Assembly: GCA_964632005.1 (NCBI GenBank)
Contig: CAZWAP010000020.1
Span: 1 to 39,641 of the forward strand
Direction of reading: 5' to 3'
Source of the DNA: CAZWAP01 sp964632005
GTDB lineage: Bacteria; Planctomycetota; Phycisphaerae; Sedimentisphaerales; Anaerobacaceae
Length of the DNA: 39,641 bases
Numbering within the stretch: the first letter of the stretch is position 1; each line of letters starts with the position of its first letter. This document shows positions 35,855 to 39,641 of this stretch, one piece after another. Made by a program: the position numbers and the translations under genes. Under the pieces are notes generated by a model. It was not told where the DNA came from. It did no database searches and was given only the letters and a program-made list of their open reading frames with translations.

Positions 35855-37951
35855 ATGGCAAGTTGCAATCGAACTGCAAGAGTTTCCTGTGTGATACTGC
35901 TGGTATCGAGTCTTTGGGCGATGTTGGGCCTGGCCCGACAGGGCAAGGCGGCGTTACAGCAAGACTACAACGTCAGGCCGGTGCCATTCAGCAAGGTTAC
36001 CATCAGTGATGACTTCTGGACGCCGCGTCTCGAGACCAACCGGAAAGTGACGATCCCGTATGCCTTCGACAAGTGCGAGCAGACCGGGCGGATAAGGAAC
36101 TTTGAGAAGGCCGCCGGGCTGATGAAGGGAAAGCACGAAGGTATCTATTTCAACGATTCGGACGTTTACAAGATTATGGAAGGGGCTGCATACTCGCTGC
36201 AGGTCTATCCCGATACGATGATGCGTCTGTACCTTGAGAAGCTCATCAAGATAATGGCCGCGGCCCAGTGGGACGATGGGTATCTATACACCTTCTACTC
36301 GATCCCCGAAAAGCAGCCGGAGAAACGCTGGACCAACATCCGCACGCTTCACGAGCAGTACTGCGCGGGGCATATGTACGAGGCGGCGGTGGCGCACTAC
36401 GAGGTGACGGGAAAGAGGTCCTTTCTGGATGTTGCGGTCAAGAACGCGGACCTTATGTGCGCGACGTTCGCGCCGGGCAAGCGCACCGACCCGCCCGGAC
36501 ACGAAGAAATCGAGATCGGGCTGTGCAAGCTGTACCGCGCCACCGGCGAGGAGAAGTACCTCCGGCAGGCCAAGTTCTTCCTCGACCAGAGGGGTCGTAG
36601 GGGCAACCGCGGGCCAGACGGCAAGGGCGGACTGTACGGCCCTTACGCCCAGGACCACAAGCCCGTCACCGAGCAGACCCAGGCTGTGGGGCATTCCGTC
36701 CGAGCCGCCTATCTCTACACGGGCATGGCGGATGTCGCTGCTCTGACGGGCGATATGGACTATGTCAGGGCCATTGAGGCGATCTGGCAAGATGTCGTCG
36801 GCACCAAGCTCTACGTCACCGGAGGTATCGGCGCAGCCGGGGGAAGCGAAGGATTCGGCGGGCCTTACGAGCTACCCAATATGACCGCATACTGCGAGAC
36901 GTGCGCTTCGATCGCCAATGTCTTCTGGAATCATCGGATGTTCCTGATGCGCGGCGAGGCAAAATATATCGACGTGCTCGAACGTGCCCTCTACAACGCG
37001 GTGTTGTCGGGAATCTCGATGAAGGGCGATCGCTTCTTTTATCCCAATCCTTTGGAGTCGACAGGCCAGCATTCGCGCAGTCCGTGGTTCGGTTGTGCGT
37101 GCTGTCCTTCGAACGTCGCGCGTTTTATCCCGTCCGTCCCAGGCTACGCTTATGCCTGGAAGAATGACGACATCTACGTCAACCTGTTCCTCAGCGGACG
37201 GGCGCAGGTTCGAACGGCCGATAACAATGTTACCATAACCCAGCAGACAAAATACCCCTGGGAAGGGTCCGTGCGGATAACCGTTGAGCCGGAGGCCAGC
37301 GATACATTCGCCGTTTACGTTCGGATTCCCGGCTGGGCCCGGAATGAGCCTGTGCCCAGCGACCTTTATAGATTTCTGAACGACTTCGACGAGAAGCCCG
37401 CGCTGAAGGTAAACGGCCGACCGGCGGCCCTGAATATGGACAAGGGCTTTGCGCGAATCGAACGCACCTGGAAGAGAGGCGATACAATCGAACTGCAGCT
37501 GCCGATGCCCGTTCGGCGTATCATTGCTAACGAGAAAGTCAAGGCCGACCGCGGCAGGGTAGCCCTGCAGCGAGGGCCGATCGTCTTCTGTCTTGAATGG
37601 GCGGACAACGACGGTGAGGTGCTGAACCTGGTGATCCCCGATGAGGCCAGGCTTGGAGCGGAGTTTCGGCCAGACCTGCTCGGCGGCGTGGTGGTGGTTA
37701 CGGGCAAGGCCAGGCTGACCAGACGCAGGCAAGATGGTAAGATCGTCACGGCTGGTGAAAAGGTCTTTACGGCGATCCCTTATTACGCCTGGGCGCATCG
37801 CGGTCGCGGACAGATGACCGTCTGGCCGGCGCGGGTGCCCGAAGCGGCACGTCCGGCGCCCGCCGAGACGCCTGCTCACAGCAGCAAAACCACCGCCCCG
37901 TCCGCTGCCGTCAAGGGCCAGATGATACCGGCTCGTTCTGTTGGTTCGTAG
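35855..37951 (+). CDS. Exported GH127 family beta-L-arabinofuranosidase-like glycoside hydrolase
   Basis: GH127 enzymes remove beta-linked L-arabinofuranose, or related sugars, from plant and algal glycans using a zinc-held Cys nucleophile. The 698-residue protein has a signal peptide (hydrophobic VSCVILLVSSLWAMLGLA), then VTISDDFWTPRLETNRKV and the (alpha/alpha)6 barrel. The zinc/catalytic residues are visible as E348 and C350 in AYCETCAS and C416/C417 in CACCPSNVARF, almost the same numbering as in HypBA1. The beta-sandwich C-terminal part ends in a Pro/Ala/Ser-rich tail. AGGAG lies seven bases before the ATG, which decides the start over the open upstream frame. The precise sugar is not certain. 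Confidence 0.92.
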   Translation: MASCNRTARVSCVILLVSSLWAMLGLARQGKAALQQDYNVRPVPFSKVTISDDFWTPRLETNRKVTIPYAFDKCEQTGRIRNFEKAAGLMKGKHEGIYFNDSDVYKIMEGAAYSLQVYPDTMMRLYLEKLIKIMAAAQWDDGYLYTFYSIPEKQPEKRWTNIRTLHEQYCAGHMYEAAVAHYEVTGKRSFLDVAVKNADLMCATFAPGKRTDPPGHEEIEIGLCKLYRATGEEKYLRQAKFFLDQRGRRGNRGPDGKGGLYGPYAQDHKPVTEQTQAVGHSVRAAYLYTGMADVAALTGDMDYVRAIEAIWQDVVGTKLYVTGGIGAAGGSEGFGGPYELPNMTAYCETCASIANVFWNHRMFLMRGEAKYIDVLERALYNAVLSGISMKGDRFFYPNPLESTGQHSRSPWFGCACCPSNVARFIPSVPGYAYAWKNDDIYVNLFLSGRAQVRTADNNVTITQQTKYPWEGSVRITVEPEASDTFAVYVRIPGWARNEPVPSDLYRFLNDFDEKPALKVNGRPAALNMDKGFARIERTWKRGDTIELQLPMPVRRIIANEKVKADRGRVALQRGPIVFCLEWADNDGEVLNLVIPDEARLGAEFRPDLLGGVVVVTGKARLTRRRQDGKIVTAGEKVFTAIPYYAWAHRGRGQMTVWPARVPEAARPAPAETPAHSSKTTAPSAAVKGQMIPARSVGS

Positions 37952-38074
37952 GTGCTGCAACCGGACTTCCGATCGGATAACGATACGGCCGAGTACCTGC
38001 TGCTTGAGTCGGACGGGAAACACAGGGTCCGCGGCGTGAAGGACTGCTTGGCGGCGGTGCCCGGGGCTGGGCGG

Positions 38075-38578
38075 CTATCGTAAGGCGGAATCCTTTTCGA
38101 TCACCTGGGCCCGCTCTTTGTTTTTGAAGTCAGCCAATTTCTTCTGGAGCTCTTGGTCGCCCAGCGCGAGTATCTGGACGGCAAGGATGGCGGCGTTTTT
38201 GGCGCCGGCCTTGCCTATGGCCACCGTGGCGACGGGCACTGCCGGCGGCATCTGCACAGTGCTGAGCAAGGCGTCCATTCCGCCTATACCCGCTCCGGAG
38301 TTTAGCGGTACGCCGATAACCGGCAGGGTCGTTCGAGCGGCCAGCGCCCCGGCCAGGTGCGCAGCCATACCCGCGCCGGCTATGATGACCTTTACGCCGT
38401 TTTCGGCGGCACTGTCGGCGAATTCGGCGGCTACATCGGGTGTGCGATGCGCTGAAATTATCCGCACCGCAGGCTCAATCCCGAATTCGACAAGCTGCTT
38501 TATGCAGCTTTCCATAACTTCCTTATCACTGTCGGAGCCCATCACGACGGCGACGGGACTTGCCTTCTCAGATGTCAT
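38075..38578 (-). CDS. purE: N5-carboxyaminoimidazole ribonucleotide mutase
   Basis: PurE rearranges N5-CAIR to CAIR in purine synthesis. The 167-residue length is normal. It shows VVMGSDSDKEVMESC at the N-terminus, RIISAHRTPD, and the substrate loop GAGMAAHLAGALAARTTLPVIGVPL. SGAGIGGMDALLSTVQMP is the bacterial class I signature. No purK is adjacent. It is convergent with the GH127 gene and divergent from the Memo-family gene, separated from the latter by 203 bases. Confidence 0.97.
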   Translation of the reverse strand: MTSEKASPVAVVMGSDSDKEVMESCIKQLVEFGIEPAVRIISAHRTPDVAAEFADSAAENGVKVIIAGAGMAAHLAGALAARTTLPVIGVPLNSGAGIGGMDALLSTVQMPPAVPVATVAIGKAGAKNAAILAVQILALGDQELQKKLADFKNKERAQVIEKDSALR

Positions 38579-38689
38579 AATGTTCTGCCTTTTCTTGCCG
38601 AGTTACGGTGTTTCTTGGCCCGGGCCGGCGGGCACAATCGGTCGGCCTAACAGCAGATGCCCCGGTCCGCCAGGTTTTCCAGGTAGCAT

Positions 38690-38717
38690 TTGATTTTTAT
38701 TCGCCCGAAGTTACAAT
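38690..38717 (+). promoter_or_regulatory. Candidate promoter of the Memo-family gene
   Basis: TTGATT (38690-38695), 16 bases and TACAAT (38712-38717), 4/6 and 5/6. The predicted start is about 38724, 58 bases before the ATG. Confidence 0.45.
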
Positions 38718-38781
38718 ATCCTGCGACGAACTGCAAGGATAGCGGCTGTGCGGCGCGAATGCAAGGAAGTAGGTGGCCAAA

Positions 38782-39641
38782 ATGCAAGTAAGAAGACCCA
38801 TCGTTGCAGGTCAATTCTATCCCAGCCAGCGAGATTCCTGTATCGCCGAGATCAACCAATGTCTTGATGAAAGGACGCTGAGCGTTTCCCTGCCGCAGAC
38901 AATAGTGGGCGGGATAGTCCCGCACGCCGGCTGGACGTTCAGCGGTTCCCTGGCGGCGCTGGTTTTCTCGGCTATATGGGAGCGGCACAAGGATGTGCAC
39001 ACATTCGTGGTTTTCGGCGCCGCTCACGGCTACTTCGGCGAGATGCCGGCCGTTTGCCAGTCGGGCACGTGGGCCACCCCCCTGGGCGAGATCGCGGTTG
39101 ACGCGGAATTGGCCGAGGCCGTCCTTGCGGACGGCTGTGCTATAAGCAATCCCGAGGCGCACGCACCCGAGCACAGTATCGAGGTTCAGCTTCCCTTCAT
39201 ACAATACCTCTTCAAGGGTGCAAAGATCCTGCCGATCCTTGTCCCTCCGAGAGAGCAGGCGGTGGGCCTCGGCGAGAGTGTCGGGCGGATCGTCGAGCAG
39301 ACCGACGAGAAGAGGATAGTGTGCGTCGGCTCGACCGACCTGACGCACTACGGGCCGCGATATGGGTTCACTCCAATGGGCGTAGGCAGGGAGGCTCTGA
39401 AGTGGGCCGAGGCCGTCAACGACCGCAAGTTCATCGACGCGGCTTTGAAGATGGACGCGCAGGGCCTGCTCACCACCGCTGCGGAGAACTGCAACGCTTG
39501 TGGGGCCGGTGCAGCCGCCGCCACCGTCGCTGCCGCCGGCAAGCTCGGCAGGACCGCAGGGGTACTGCTCGCGCATACCAGCAGCAACGAGGTGATGCTG
39601 AAGAAGATGGGCACCACCAGCCTGGACAGTGTCGGCTACGC
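38782..39641 (+). CDS. amrB: AmmeMemoRadiSam system protein B (Memo family), right end truncated
   Basis: The frame opens at ATG 38782 (MQVRRPIVAGQFYP) and runs off the window after 286 codons. The metal-site residues of Memo1 are all present: His in PHAGWTFSG, His in FGAAHGYF, and Cys in ENCNACGAG. Further signatures are APEHSIEVQLPF and GSTDLTHYGPRYG. Memo proteins are extradiol-dioxygenase-like redox or metal proteins. In bacteria they occur with an AMMECR1 protein and a radical SAM enzyme, which may lie just beyond the window. GGAAGTAGG-like purines lie upstream of the start. Confidence 0.92.
   Translation, partial: MQVRRPIVAGQFYPSQRDSCIAEINQCLDERTLSVSLPQTIVGGIVPHAGWTFSGSLAALVFSAIWERHKDVHTFVVFGAAHGYFGEMPAVCQSGTWATPLGEIAVDAELAEAVLADGCAISNPEAHAPEHSIEVQLPFIQYLFKGAKILPILVPPREQAVGLGESVGRIVEQTDEKRIVCVGSTDLTHYGPRYGFTPMGVGREALKWAEAVNDRKFIDAALKMDAQGLLTTAAENCNACGAGAAAATVAAAGKLGRTAGVLLAHTSSNEVMLKKMGTTSLDSVGY

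Overview
This window reads as a chromosomal segment of a GC-rich planctomycete, most likely from the Phycisphaerae. That placement is an inference from gene content: a PEP-CTERM protein, Tat-exported sulfatases, a SUMF1-domain lipoprotein, a GH127 glycosidase, TolB-type propellers, a McsA/McsB pair and a Memo-family protein. No rRNA or tRNA gene is visible to confirm it. A 100-N assembly gap at 17886-17985 shows that this is a draft scaffold. Shine-Dalgarno sequences are present before some genes and absent before others.

Layout. 1-9.3 kb is mostly housekeeping: the start of an AlbA_2-type protein (partial), leuA with an upstream leucine leader peptide and intrinsic terminator, a sigma-70 family factor, apt, a PEP-CTERM surface protein, prmC, asnS and glyS. 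9.5-11.6 kb holds a translationally coupled zinc metallopeptidase and ATP-grasp ligase of unknown role. 11.8-17.6 kb holds a pair of M16 peptidases with complementary active-site losses, then two Tat-exported sulfatases. 17.8-18.3 kb is a small unknown gene broken by the assembly gap. 18.4-23.0 kb (minus strand) holds a propeller protein, a SUMF1-HDAC fusion and an MBOAT acyltransferase. 23.4-28.4 kb (plus) holds an S9 peptidase, coaD, a PTPS-family protein, mcsA and mcsB. dnaK follows at 28.7 kb. 30.8-35.2 kb (minus) holds mnmE, yidC and a metallophosphoesterase. 35.9-39.6 kb holds a GH127 beta-L-arabinofuranosidase, purE (minus) and a truncated Memo-family gene.

The strongest regulatory finds come from non-coding DNA. 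(1) leuA is preceded by a 23-codon leader peptide whose Leu codons form the 5' arm of a 12-of-13-bp terminator followed by seven T, which is a compact ribosome-mediated attenuator. Its promoter places transcription start on or next to the leader ATG, so the leader mRNA may be leaderless. (2) dnaK has a perfect sigma-54 -24/-12 promoter and no visible CIRCE element. (3) The PEP-CTERM gene has a second near-perfect sigma-54 promoter, next to a 7-bp-arm dyad. These two point to RpoN control of both a chaperone and a surface-protein gene.

Functionally, the sulfatases, GH127 enzyme, MBOAT/HDAC module and exported peptidases fit a bacterium that processes sulfated or acylated polysaccharides and remodels its own envelope. 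McsA, McsB and DnaK form a protein quality-control cluster.
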